A DNA stretch of 64,000 bases from Gymnothorax reevesii (taxonomy: Eukaryota > Chordata > Actinopteri > Anguilliformes > Muraenidae), in NCBI GenBank assembly GCA_029721435.1, contig CM056584.1, forward strand, positions 11,422,739-11,486,738. Direction: 5' to 3'. The stretch's first letter is position 1. Every line of letters begins with the position of its first letter. The translations under genes were made by a program, and so were the position numbers. Shown here one piece after another: positions 30,504 through 42,600 of the stretch. The notes under the pieces are model-generated. The model worked only from the letters and a program-made list of their open reading frames with translations. It was not told the DNA's origin and did not search any database.

Positions 30504-32496
30504 TAGCTCTCAGGTCCAACCCGCCCAAGTACTGAGGAATTGCAGGGAACTTGTAAAAAATTACCTTGTAAGACCACGATGATGATGATGATGTCGAAAT
30601 AATAGCAGCCTATGTGGCTTCGTTCCGCATTATCAATATGACTGGCGCCCCAGTGACATCATAGAAGACCACAATCTCAAAATAAAGATGACATCAGACC
30701 ACTCCCGCCCGCGGAATGTGGACCCACAGGCACCTTTCAGCGTTCCCTGGCACAACAGCCCGATCTTGCGGGCGATCGAACTTCCAACCCCAAAAAGCTT
30801 TTGTACTGCCAGCGCTAAAAACATACAGCATTCTAAACCTCTTCAAACACCGTTTCCATAACACAGGAATTCAAGGGCAAAAAACGATAAAGTGTCCAAG
30901 CCTTTCGCCCCCCGCCCCCCGTTACACTATAAACATCACATGCTCCACTCTCCTATTTAAGCTGGTGACTCCATCCAGTGATACAGTCAGTTCATTCTTT
31001 TCCTTATCAGCACAAGTTGCAAACTCCCTATCTAACATCATTCTGTCCCTCAGCCTGTTCTAAACTAGGCCTCTCGCTCTCTGTCCCACTCTCTCTCTCT
31101 CTCTCTCTCTCTCCTCGCCCTGGAGGTGCTGGGGTCCTATCGTCCTATTGCTGTGGGTTCAATCAACTTGCCATCACGTATGCGCATTCCTCCCCATCTC
31201 CACAATTCGAGCATCAGCGCGCGAGGGGTGAGGGTGGGGGGGATGGCGGCTGTGGACCTTTCATAACACACCGAAAGAGAGCTGGTTGACTGACTCTACC
31301 AATGCTATGACAGTTTATGCTACAGAAACTCAGCAATCGCTCATGCTTCCAAGACTGAGGAACTTTGATGGTGAGTGAGACACTGAGCGACTCTTCCAAT
31401 GTGATGAAGGCTAAACGGCTACCGCTATAGGAACTTGACGACTATTAGCACTAGTGAAACTGAGCGGCTCTACTGAATATGACAGAAACTACGAAAGTCT
31501 CCAAAGACCGCAGCAGCTATAAAAAGGTAATGCTACCGTAACCTCACGGCAGTTAATTCTACGGAAAAAAAAAAAATCTGCTAATACTACAAAGAACCTG
31601 CTACTGTCAAGGCTATAATGTACCTGGCCTTCCATATCACCGACAAACACAAACAAATGGGCCCTCTCCCCACACAAACACAGGCAAACACTGGATTCAT
31701 CTCACCGAGGCTGAAATTCCTGCCTTATCTCTGCCCCCCAGTCTCTATGAGGACACCCATGAGAGAGAGAGTGAAAGAGAAAAAGAGGGAAAGAGAGTGT
31801 CAAAGGGCGAGAGAGAGAGAGAGAGAGATCCACATTCAGTATCTGACAACCCATGACTGTGAAGGAGTCTCAGTCAAAGGAGATACATTGAAAATTGGAC
31901 ACATCCGAGGATCTGTAAATGCTGTTAAAGGATAACAGACAGCATTCCCTCCTTGCGTACAGCTCCTTTCTTAAGTCAATACAAGCAGACAGTGACTGGA
32001 TGCTAGTAAAAAAAAGAGGGGAGCCCTGGAGGACCGATTCTCCACCAGCCCTGGGGAATAATACATGGGTTCAGATTTAGCTGTTCGACAGACTGAACCA
32101 CCTGGCCTATTCTAAACAATTTGAACTTTCGCTAAAAAAGAGATTTGAAATAAACCCACGATAAATACTGCATAACCTTCCCCGAGATTTACGAGAGAGA
32201 TACACGGAACATTCTGGGGAGCGAGTGGGAGCCGTAGAGAGGGGCCTGGCTAGCGTCTAGCCTCTTACGCTTCATCGGCTGATAAATCAGTGGAGATGGT
32301 GCCGGAGAGGAGCGGAGCGGAGCGAAGGATGTTTAGGAGGAACGAATTCCTCGGTGAGCAGTAGAGGGGGGGGGCAGAGAATGACTTGCAGAGAAAGGGA
32401 GAATGAAAGTTGAGAATGCCGAGATAAACTCTTATTACTTCGCGCCTTCTGATACCAGAAATAAAGAGAAATGTAGCGTTCGGGGACACACACAAG

Positions 32497-32528
<32 letters not shown>

Positions 32529-32819
32529 AATGATGTAAGTCCTTACGCTCACTCTTTGACTTATGTTCTTCAGATTCATGGAACCGGAATGTTCCGACAG
32601 CAAAAGTAGACGCACGTATCTGCCAAGAAATTCCAATGACCTGAGCTTCTGCTGGGCCAGTAAAACATGCAGTCAACCCACATTGAAGAAAAGATGTTTT
32701 TAAAAATGACATTTTACTCACTCAGAAGACTCTCATACACAGCAACACAAACAGCTTGGACATTCTGTTCATTCATACAGCCAGATATGAGTCAAAGCCA
32801 CTCAGGTTAAGAAACAAGC
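30504..32819. other. no gene recognised; small simple repeats
   Basis: Contains (GAT)n near 30577-30594, (TC)n at 31090-31113, (GA)n at 31808-31828, and a CA tract at 32500-32528. No exon or RNA gene was recognised. Confidence 0.5.
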
Positions 32820-33060
32820 TCAGTGTTTCCCACAGAATTTTTGGGGAATATGGGGGCACATGTGTGGTGGCAAATCAGTGTCTGGGGGGGTCTTTCTCAT
32901 TTCGTTGAGCGGTGGTGGGGGGGTGGGGGGGGATTGCGCAAATTCCACGTCTTCTAGTACCTTTCCTATTTTTCCGTTTTTTTATTTTCTATTTTTTACG
33001 TGCACATTTATCATCTCCGCGTGGCAATTATGCATTTAGAGACTATGCCGGGGGTTAATT
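32820..33060. mobile_element. hAT-like repeat fragment
   Basis: It begins CAGTGTTTCCCACAGAATTT, the usual start of a dispersed fish hAT-derived repeat, followed by G-rich sequence. The right end and the target duplication were not identified. Confidence 0.4.
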
Positions 33061-35250
33061 AGATTATGGAGGGCCCCTATAATTTCATCAAAGTATGGCA
33101 AACTCTGAAGCTCAAGGGCCCTAAAGCAGGGACCCACTAGAGAATCAAACTTTCAACAACAGTACTGAAAGCCAAGCTCCCACATCATAAAACTGCAATT
33201 CCCACAAATCAGCCTCATTCCCATAGTTCTCATGTAGTAAGTACTGCGTGTCGTTGATGGTAAGGGTTATAGACTGACATGACCAACGCTTTTCGGTCAT
33301 TTCCCCCTGTGAGGCCGTCCAGGCCACCATGCTGGCTCGCAACAGACCATCTTGTGGTGCCGCGCGGGTTACCACAGTCTCCCAACACTGACGACAGCGA
33401 CCAGAATTTGTATTTTCGCTTTTACGGCTGGTTACGCTTCAACAATATAGAAAATCAAAAGAGGGCAAGAAATCCGCCAAAAAGCCTTAAAGTATTTAAC
33501 CGCTCAGCATAATTCTGCCCTTCATGGAAAAAACACATGATGCTGGAAGCGTTTCTCGGTCTCTTAATTGAATATTCCATCAATTAAATTTAACTGAGCT
33601 TGAGGTCCATACGTCTCGAGAAATCGTGTTTCCAAACCTTGTGGAAAAATACAAAATAAACAGTAGAGTCACAGAGCTCGTGGAACAATATAGGACTAGT
33701 GTTACAGGTTGCAAAATACCTTGAAGAATAAAACTGAAATTACCAAAGCAACAGTTTCCTCATCAACCACAACGCCACACACGCTACCTCCCTCCCCCTT
33801 CGGTCATATTCCCGATATCCGAATAGTCTTTACCCTGCTTCTGCAGTTACACACCCTTCCGTCCTTCACCCGTCCTCCCTGCATCCTTCCTTCTCTTTCT
33901 TCCCCGCCACCTCTCTCCCTCTCGACGCGTTGTGGAGTCGGCCCCGGTTGATGACAGCACGAGGCTGGCGCATTATCTCCAGCACACTTCCAGGCTCAGG
34001 AGCACAGCGGCCTTATCTGCCCAGGGATTGAAGCTCTTTGCCTGGATTAGCTCCACACTGCAGTTGGGGAAGCCGTAGCTCTCCGTCCTCTCTAAACCAG
34101 TGCAGCAGCTAAGCTCTCCTGTCTGCACGCCTTTGTGGGAACGCATAACCACAACAGATGAAGAAAATGAATGAATGGTTACCACAAGGACGCGCAATGT
34201 AATAACAAGCATTATCAAGTTTGATCTTGAGATGTTATTTTTCTCTTTAGTAGAAAATAGCGTCTTATTCAATCAGTGTGCTTGCTTGACGCATGAAATT
34301 TTCTACCCGACTGGCAAATCTTGAAATGAGCCACAATATCTCCCCTTACCGGCTATATTTTCATCAACCACGGAAGAGCAAAATACTTCATGTCAACTGG
34401 TTTTTGTTATTCCAACCTTTCTGTCACTCAAAAAAAGATATCATCAAAACCATATTAAACGAAATGGTTTCCCACATTCAGCTTCAACCCATTATTTCTT
34501 ATGCTCTTAATTGAAAGCAACAGCTTCGTGGGTGATGTGCTAAAGTGTGGCTTCTGCGCTAGAATTCTCCCCCCTCTTCGTCTCATAAAAAATACATGCT
34601 TGGAAACATACCGACCAACAAAACTTCAAAGCTCGCTTGACCTCACACCGGCACCACCTCGCGACCAAGCAACCGAATTTCAGCAGTGGACCTTTAGTAG
34701 AAATTGTTTGCGGTGCTGACTCCGCGAGACATTAGCCTGTCAAACTTAAGTTGGCAGCGAATGACCGGGGCTGGCACTAAGCTTAAGACATGACGAAACA
34801 ATTAAAATAATCAACAGGAAAAATAAACGGAAATCAATGCAGGGGAAATGGTCGCGCGAATGAGCAAGAAAATAAACAGCTGGCCTAAGAGGTGTGTGGC
34901 CAGGATAACGGGTGAAAATGGGCTGCAACAAAAAAATACAGACCAAGAGTTGAAACCAGTCATATACAGACCTCCCGGGTGCCACGATCAGTTACTCTAC
35001 AGCCGTTTGACGGACGTCAGACACCAAAGTGCAGTCCTCCCAGGTGTGGCTTCAATCCACATTCACGGACACTAGTGGATTGGCTTGGGGTGGTGACATT
35101 TCACATATTTACTTGCTTCAAGTTTTAAAATCCTCAATCTGAACTAGTTTTCCTGGTGTTGCCTAAAAGGAAAAAAAATTTTGCTGAATTTTGTGTAATT
35201 TTTTCACATGGCTCATTTAAAAAAGATCGAAGCACATTTCAAGAACTATG
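33061..35250. other. no gene recognised
   Basis: Unique-looking AT-rich sequence with a pyrimidine-rich stretch at 33780-33925. No exon supported. Confidence 0.45.
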
Positions 35251-35254
35251 CTTA

Positions 35255-35720
35255 GGCCGTCGGAGGCGACAGCTTAGGGTATATCCCCGAACCCCCCAAT
35301 CCTCCAATTCCCAAATCCTTGAATAGACTTTCATTTGAACATAATTTCAGGTCAATCGGACAAAATGGTTCTGAAGATATGGCCAAAATGGTAATTTTCC
35401 ATCACAAAGCACCACCTGGTGGCAAAATATTGAACCATACAGGTATAATGTCATCATGTGACACGTTGTGAGGTCATGACCTTGCAGTTGCACATAGTTT
35501 CATGTCAATTGGACAAATGGTTCCAAAGATATGGCAAAAATGGTGAATTTTATGTGACAAAGCTCTACTTGTGTCAAAATTTTGAACCAAACAGATATAA
35601 TGTCACCATGGCACACATCCTCAGGTCATGACCTTTCATTTGCACTTGATTTGAGGTCAATCAGACAAATATTTCCAGAGATATGATAAAAACTGTGATT
35701 TTTCAGTTTTTGGCCACTGG
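35255..35720. repeat. ~152-bp tandem repeat, three units
   Basis: 'aggtcaat.ggacaaa' followed by 'agatatgg.aaaa' recurs at 35349, 35502 and 35654 (spacings 153 and 152), with 'atataatgtca' and 'aggtcatgacct' at matching places. An imperfect palindrome CATAATATC...GATATTATG lies just right of it at 35874-35909. Confidence 0.85.
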
Positions 35721-36833
35721 TGGCCAATCTAGAAATGGTAAATTCTCCAAAATCGAATCAGTTCTTCCTCTTTATGATACTTACTTTTGTGCAAAACATG
35801 AAAATTCTAATTGAAATATTACTGAAGTTATCGCGTAAACACGTAGGGCAGCGCGGAGGCAGTCGGACCAAAAACATAATATCCCCAAAACGCCATTTGG
35901 CGATATTATGAAAATGCAATAATTTCTCAATTAAGGGACATTTGGCTTGTCGCTTTTACCATCTTAAATTTAGCATACAAACACAGACACATTTTTAGGT
36001 ATCAAATGACCTAGCTATCTTTGCGAACTTAAGGATTCCCATGTCGAAGTGAACCAACTAATTTAGTAGCAATTATTACTAAAAATGGTTCAAATCTGAG
36101 CTGTGTGTATATACTGCTGTCCTTTCACTGTCTGATTACAAGTGTAAAGGGAATCCAAATGCTGTGTGTCACAACCTGCCACAACATTACAAAGACACCT
36201 TGGCAATGGTTCAGGGATGCAGACCATGTGCCGACTGTTTCTGTTTCCCTTATTGTGAAGTTGTAAACATCCCTTAAGTATCCCAAACGCAGCACACCAA
36301 ACTTTTAAACCATGATGTATAAATTAATACCTAAGTTGAGGTGAACATCATTTGTAAACGATTACCATATGCTTTAGTTAAATGTTAATTAGCTGTTCGT
36401 AAATGCTTATGACTGCATTAAGTAATGTTAATCAATGTACCCTTCTTGTAAAGTGTGACCAACGCTGCTACACAAATAAAAACAAAACTACCTGAAAGAA
36501 AGAAGAGCAAAGCACTGCTGGCTCTTTATAACTAAAGGCTGAATCAGGTGTTTGGGCTCATAAGCGCTTGAGTGGATTTGAGTGGGGAAGCCAAAATTTA
36601 TACTGATTAAATGGTGATGTTAAGTGAGAACACTGATGTGGTCAGAAGAAAGAATGGTGGTTTAACACAGACATTCACGAGGGAAAATGCCTATTTGACT
36701 GTAAATGTCAGTGCTAATTTACAGTGGTGTATGACACTTATATATCTCAGCACCTGACACCCCATAACGGCACCAATAAAATGTCACAGTCGACAGGATG
36801 AACAAGTCAACATCGCACTCACAAGATTTAAAG

Positions 36834-37195
36834 CCATTTAAAACAAGTCACCATATTAGCCCATCTAAAACCAGTCTCTATTAACCCAATAAAAAACAGT
36901 CATCGTATTAGCCCATTTCAAACCAGTCACTACTGACCCATTTAAAGACCAGTTACAGCATTTACACATTTAAAAGCAGTCACTGTACTAACCAGTTACT
37001 GCATTAACCAATTCAAAACCAGTCATCGTATAAGCCAATTTCAAACCAGTCACTACCGACCCATTTAAAGACCAGTTACAGCATTTACACATTTAAAAGC
37101 AGTCACTGTACGCACCAATTTAAAACAAGTTACTACATTAACCAGTTCAAAACCAGTCACTGTATTAGCCCATTGAAAACTAGTTACTGCATGTC
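36834..37195. repeat. ~30-bp minisatellite with 122-bp higher-order unit
   Basis: Units of the type 'cccattTaaaaccagtcact' repeat about a dozen times. A longer block starting 'cagtcatcgta' recurs at 36898 and 37020, so the array has a second, 122-bp period. Confidence 0.88.
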
Positions 37196-39300
37196 ACCTC
37201 ATCTGTTGCATCAGTAGCAGGAACCTCTCCATTGTGTTCTCAAGTCCGACAAAGTTATTCTCTCCCTCCCCGAGAGCTCACAACTGACAACTATTCTGGC
37301 CTCAACCACATTCCATGTCATCACTACCAGTATCCAAACAGTATTACAGCCATCCAGCCAAGATTAATTACTTGGCAAACACGAGGAAACATATAGAGAA
37401 CGATCCATCTTAAACGGTCCAGTCCATACGAGTGACATTATGCATGTCTCAATGCTGAATCGCGATTTTTATAGCATAATTATGCCAAGTACCACCATTT
37501 CTTTTTCAAGAAACAAACCTTCATACCTGAAACAGCCTAAAACAAACAGTAACCAAATGTCAGAGGCCAAGCATAATGCTTCCAAGAAAAAAACTGCTGC
37601 GAAGCCAGTTAATCACCAGTAAGCCAGCACATCTTCTCCTCTTTAAATGCACGATTTTCCCCCACCTGTTCCAATGTACTTTACCAGAATCAAAATCAGT
37701 AAGTGAACTTTTATATTGACTATGAAGAGATACCAAGAAGCAATGATGCCAAAGAAAGCGAAGATATGATGAGATTGTAGAGTGAACAATTAGAGAGAAA
37801 AAAAAAAAAACATTTTTACATATTTTCCAAATTTTATTAATTTTAAAATAAAATATTTATTAATATTAATTATTTTAATTTATAACAGAATAACTAAACA
37901 TATTGTATACCAAGCAAACAAATTTAATCCTTGTTGTGCTGTTTCAAGAGTATTTACAGTTCAAAAAGAAACCAAAGTTATACAGTCTAGCATTAGTTAG
38001 CCAGCCTACTGCTTTGTGATGGTTTAACCGCTAATCGGCCAAGTAAAAGACAACAGGTTGAGAGTAAATTTTGTTCATTTTAAGATGAGGATATTAACTA
38101 CCCCAAAGAATAAGAGCCTGCAAGACTTCTCAAAGATAAGCCAACGCAGTTTCAACTGGTCCGTGATAAAAACAGCTCACCCGTGGGGAATCAGACCTAT
38201 AATGGAGGCTTTATTCATTGGCAAATTTAAACTGTCTTTGAACAAATAGGTGCATGCATTCCATCTAAATTTTTTCCCGTCAGGAACAACATAAAATTCT
38301 AGTTGAAACTAAAGCTTTCTCAGTTACATGGTAATGATCAATACATTGAAAACATTTGTTTTCCCCTTTACAATTTTTATATTTTTCTATCATATTTTAC
38401 CGAATAACTACCCTAAAGTATTCCCTTTGATCAGCTGATGTTTGGTTGCTGTCCGTTTAAGGCCACTTCAGGTATGTGGGTTCGGCTCCGGAAAAAAAAA
38501 AGGGAAACATTTGCCAACACGTCCCGTGGCGGCTATTGGTCTTATTAAGTTTTAAAAAAATTTAAATTCAACATCATTACACTCCAAGTTGGCTTCATAG
38601 ACATGCGTACGCAGACCTGTTTTCATATATTTACATATCATTGAGAAAACCGTAACTGCTGCATTGGACTCGTGCCATAAAGGCAGGAGGTGTGGGAGTT
38701 CATGTCTAGTGATGCGCAGACATATGACTCCAGGCCCAGAGTTCGGCCAGAGGTCACACATCCCATATCACCACAGCAAGCGCCTCGGTCTGCTACGCAT
38801 CACACTGCAAAGCCGAGCCCACTGTCTCTCGTCAAGGTCAGTCAGCTGAAACTCGGTCAATCGGATGTACAGGCGGTCAGTGTAAATGTGTGGATGGCAC
38901 TTTAACAGTGACCCCAACTTCCTCCCCAGCGACTCCACAGACAGTGACTCCCTTCACCCACACCAGAGCCCTTTCCCCTGAAGTGACAGTGGGAAGAGGG
39001 TGTAGAAAGTGATGGAATGACAGAAGGAAAATGAGTAAAATGCAAACCATCCCTGTCCCACCACCCTCAGGCAGCACCCACCCACAGCTTGGGAAATACG
39101 TAGGAGCAGAGTCTGTGCTGTGTAATTGGGCGGGCATGCTGGGAAATGGAGTCCAGGCTTGGGGAACACGGCATACCAAACTTGAGTCAGGAGTCCAAAT
39201 TAGGAGTCTGAAGGAAAACAAAGGGCTGGACTGCGGCCTACAAGTGATTGTGTGACCTTCTGTCAGTCTGATAGGAGTGTTCTTCTGCAACCATTTTCAC
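37196..39300. other. no gene recognised; AT-rich block
   Basis: 37799-37890 is almost pure A/T. A ZNF143-like word (inverse of ACTCCATTTCCCAGCATGC) is at 39134-39153. No coding exon. Confidence 0.45.
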
Positions 39301-39302
39301 AT

Positions 39303-39303
39303 G

Positions 39304-39335
<32 letters not shown>
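39303..39335. repeat. (CA)n microsatellite
   Basis: CA tract of about 16 units. Confidence 0.95.
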
Positions 39336-39337
<2 letters not shown>

Positions 39338-39639
39338 GATATGCACACAAGAACAAGCAACTGTACACACATCCACACAAACACCTGCTAATGTATACTG
39401 AACAACAAAAGAAATGCAAATTAGCTAGTTAGTTAATGTACTCTTATGGTTACTCAGTCAAACTGACCGTAACATAAAGAAAAATTTGATGAAACAAGTG
39501 TAAATGTGCACACGCTAGTAACAAATTTGATTTTCTAAAATAATTACGCACAAACTTATTTTACTGTCTGCCTTTAATTAACTTGCGTTTCTTTTGTTGT
39601 TCAGTAGAGGAACACGGGGCTGCACGTTACACACACAAA

Positions 39640-39692
39640 TGATTCACACAAAAAATGCAAACACAGGCACAAACACAAACCTATACACGCAT

Positions 39693-39728
<36 letters not shown>

Positions 39729-39770
39729 ACACACGCACACACACGCACACGCATAAACGGACACACAGAC
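39640..39770. repeat. CA-rich microsatellite
   Basis: Interrupted CA tract, purest at 39698-39750. Confidence 0.9.
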
Positions 39771-39929
39771 ACCACAGAATGCTGGCCGGGGGGCTGTCCA
39801 AAGTAATAACATTCCGATTATGGTGAAAGTATTTTTTCACTTCTAATACCGCATGTCTTTTTAGATTGAATTTGTCTGTTTCTTGTCTATTTGTGTCTTG
39901 CGTGTAACACCAAGGATGATGCTGGAAAT

Positions 39930-39999
39930 AAGTATTGTACTTTCGTATGTTAACCTTTGGATTGCTGTTATATTGTCTAAATCCAGAAATAAAAAAATA

Positions 40000-40036
<37 letters not shown>
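39930..40036 (+). repeat. (AATC)n tract at a likely LINE 3' end
   Basis: A-rich sequence runs into about nine AATC units (40000-40036). This layout is common at LINE 3' ends. Assignment to a family is not possible. Confidence 0.6.
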
Positions 40037-40038
<2 letters not shown>

Positions 40039-40127
40039 GTAACCGAAGAAGAAGGGGAAGAAAGGGGAACAAATTCATTTAAGGAAAATACAAGAGAGGG
40101 AGGGAAACAGAAACAGAGTGTGAGGGT

Positions 40128-40201
40128 ATGAGAGAGAGAGAGAGAGAGAGGGAGGGAGAGAGAGAGGGAGAGAGAGGGGGGGAGAGAGAGAGAGAGAGAG
40201 A
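40128..40201. repeat. (GA)n microsatellite
   Basis: GA/GGGA tract of about 74 bp bordering the LINE fragment on its 3' side. Confidence 0.95.
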
Positions 40202-40890
40202 TTTTTGATTTTCGATTTTCAAAATCCCATTTATTGAACAATTACATCCAACACCGTTATTTGCCAAAGCGTAACTCAAAGAACTCCCAAAAAGAAATAA
40301 AACAGGAAAATAGATAGAAAAAAAATCAATAAATAACATACTGAATAAAATCCATCTAAAACCTGCTAAAGGAATCAATAATTTATACTTCTATCACAAA
40401 TAAATAGAGTTGAACATAAGAAATTAAAACATAAGAAATTAAAAGAACATTTAAAAACCCAGACAAAAAAAAAAAAACAACAATCCAGACATGCCAAGTA
40501 TCTTACTGCATTTGAAGGGCTACCCAAGCCTAAAAACACACGCGGTCGCCCCCTTCACCATTAACTGAGTATATGGCATCACTAACGCACCAAACTTTTT
40601 TGAAACATTAATATTATTTGTCAGATTAAAATACATATATTCAATACGCAAACTTTCGAAAATCATTCCCCTAAAAACCATCAGCGGCTCTGTGACCTGC
40701 CCCTCTTGTACCCGGTGTCTCCTGGTTAGCCATATTGCAAGTTTTGCCTGCCCAAACAGAAAATTAAACAGCGAAAGCTTCTGTTTGTTTTTAACATTAT
40801 ATCCAGGACCCAGGACAAAAGTCGCCATGTCCCAACCCACCTCAAACCCCCCACAGAGATCCTCCAACAACGCAAACAGCACATTCAGCC
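40202..40890 (-). mobile_element. LINE fragment: end of ORF2 plus 3' UTR
   Basis: The minus-strand frame 40520-40882 reads EDLCGGFEVGWDMATFVLGP, NKQKLSLFNFLFGQAKLAIW and then LMVFRGMIF. This resembles the C-terminal region behind the reverse transcriptase of fish LINEs, as I remember it (LLNFLLGQAKLAI type). About 320 bp of 3' UTR follow to 40202. It is 5'-truncated, as is usual for LINE copies. Confidence 0.75.
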
Positions 40891-40894
40891 GGGT

Positions 40895-40897
<3 letters not shown>

Positions 40898-40978
<81 letters not shown>
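40898..40978. repeat. (GA)n microsatellite, ~40 units
   Basis: Uninterrupted GA tract; one frame reads as an Arg-Glu polymer, an artefact. Confidence 0.97.
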
Positions 40979-40981
<3 letters not shown>

Positions 40982-41715
40982 GCTTCAGTGGATAAGTGCT
41001 CTACACCTCACAAACTGCACCCCCCGAGGGCAAACATGAGCTACAGCAGCCCAAACCGTACAACAGAACTCCTTCTGCCCCCAACATAACGAGGAGGCTT
41101 AATTCCCTGTCCTGTTACAGCCCCCGCGGAACTCCACCGCCCCCACGCCCCCCCAGAGTCTCTGACTGTGTTTACATACCAGCACACTGCCGCAGCGCGC
41201 AGGAGCCAGGGATAAAAAACGGCTGAGGGGACGAGAGAGAAAAGGGTGACACAGGAAGGAGATATTTCCGTCACGCCGGGGAGGTCTCGCAGGGGTCAGC
41301 GGCGCTGCGACGTCTCCGCGCGATGAGAATCAGAGACGTTCGTCGACTCACACAGCCCTATCGCTTCGCAGTGCAGATATCTGGCTTTTTGAAGGGCGTG
41401 CGAGAGGGTGCTTGTGTGTTTTATTAAGCCACGCGACATGAGGCCAGCGTGCATCCTCATGTTCCAGCCAATGCCTCTCCCCCTCTTTCATGAAAATAAG
41501 TTTTTATTTAGCGGACACTCTAATCCGGAAAGACTTTCGCAGTTTAAATTCTTCACAGCCCGTCCTTCTCAACAGCAGGAGATTTACTGCTGTGAGAAAA
41601 CTGCGCTGTCCATCTGAGACACAATCATACTTCACTGTTTATCCCATCACGCAACACACTAGTGTTACCCCACACACGAGCAAGAACAACTCACATACAG
41701 GCACCAACAGTCTCA

Positions 41716-41787
41716 CACACACACACACGCGCGCGCGCGCTCTGGCTCACACACAAATGCAAGCACAGTCTAACATGCACTGTAGCA

Positions 41788-41826
<39 letters not shown>
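41716..41826. repeat. CA/CG and (CA)n tracts
   Basis: CACACACGCGCGCGCGCGCT at about 41721-41741 and a clean CA tract at 41790-41826. Confidence 0.92.
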
Positions 41827-41828
<2 letters not shown>

Positions 41829-42019
41829 TCCAACATATAGGAACACACACACTCTCTCGTACAGTACATACACACAAAATCGGCACATATATTCTTATGC
41901 ATGTGCATTCCAGCACACCAAATCATAGAAAACAAAAATACTAAGAATACCAAATCATAAAACATGAAGCATCAATAAAAAAATACATTATTTGATCATG
42001 ATAATATGATATCCCCAGA

Positions 42020-42600
42020 ACAAAGTGTTTTCTGCTTAGATGTCGTGACCGCGGATCCTTTGAGTTAGCGCGATAACTAACAGTTTTTATAGGAATCGCA
42101 TTAAAACTTTAGGTGCATAGAGGACGAACCCTATTGTTTGGTGTGACCCAATGACCTTTCCTGCGGTGCCGCCGTCAGGTCAAACTTCATATTTCCAAAT
42201 GCAATGATTCAAACAGTTTTGATAGGAATGATGCCACACTTCCTGTAATTATTTCTGGGGCAGAGAGAGGGCACGTTATTGACATTGGTCACCCTATGAC
42301 CTTTGCCACAGCGCCACCACCAGGTCAAACTATTAATATTTAACAATTTTCAATAACTTGAAAAGCTTTAATGGGAATCTTGTCAAGCCTGCTGACAACA
42401 CTCCTGGTTCATAGAGGAGGAATTTACTAATTGTGGAGGCTCTGTAATGTTTCCTGTAGTGTCACAACTCGGTCAAATGTGCAAATGCAATGAATCAAAA
42501 AGTTTTGATGAGAATCATGACATACTTTCTGTGCTTATTTCGGTGTATACAGAAGGGGTGTAATTGATACTGGTAACCCGATAACCAAAATGTTTTGGGA
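42020..42600. repeat. degenerate ~135-150-bp tandem repeat, four units
   Basis: 'aacagttttgataggaat' and its variants recur at 42079, 42212, 42361 and 42498, each followed by 'gcatagagga' or 'gcagagagagg' type words and by 'tgacctttcc' / 'tgacctttgcc' in the first two. Confidence 0.75.

Noticed and set aside
36834..37195. CRISPR-like array
   Set aside because: The units are contiguous and degenerate without unique spacers, and this is eukaryotic DNA.
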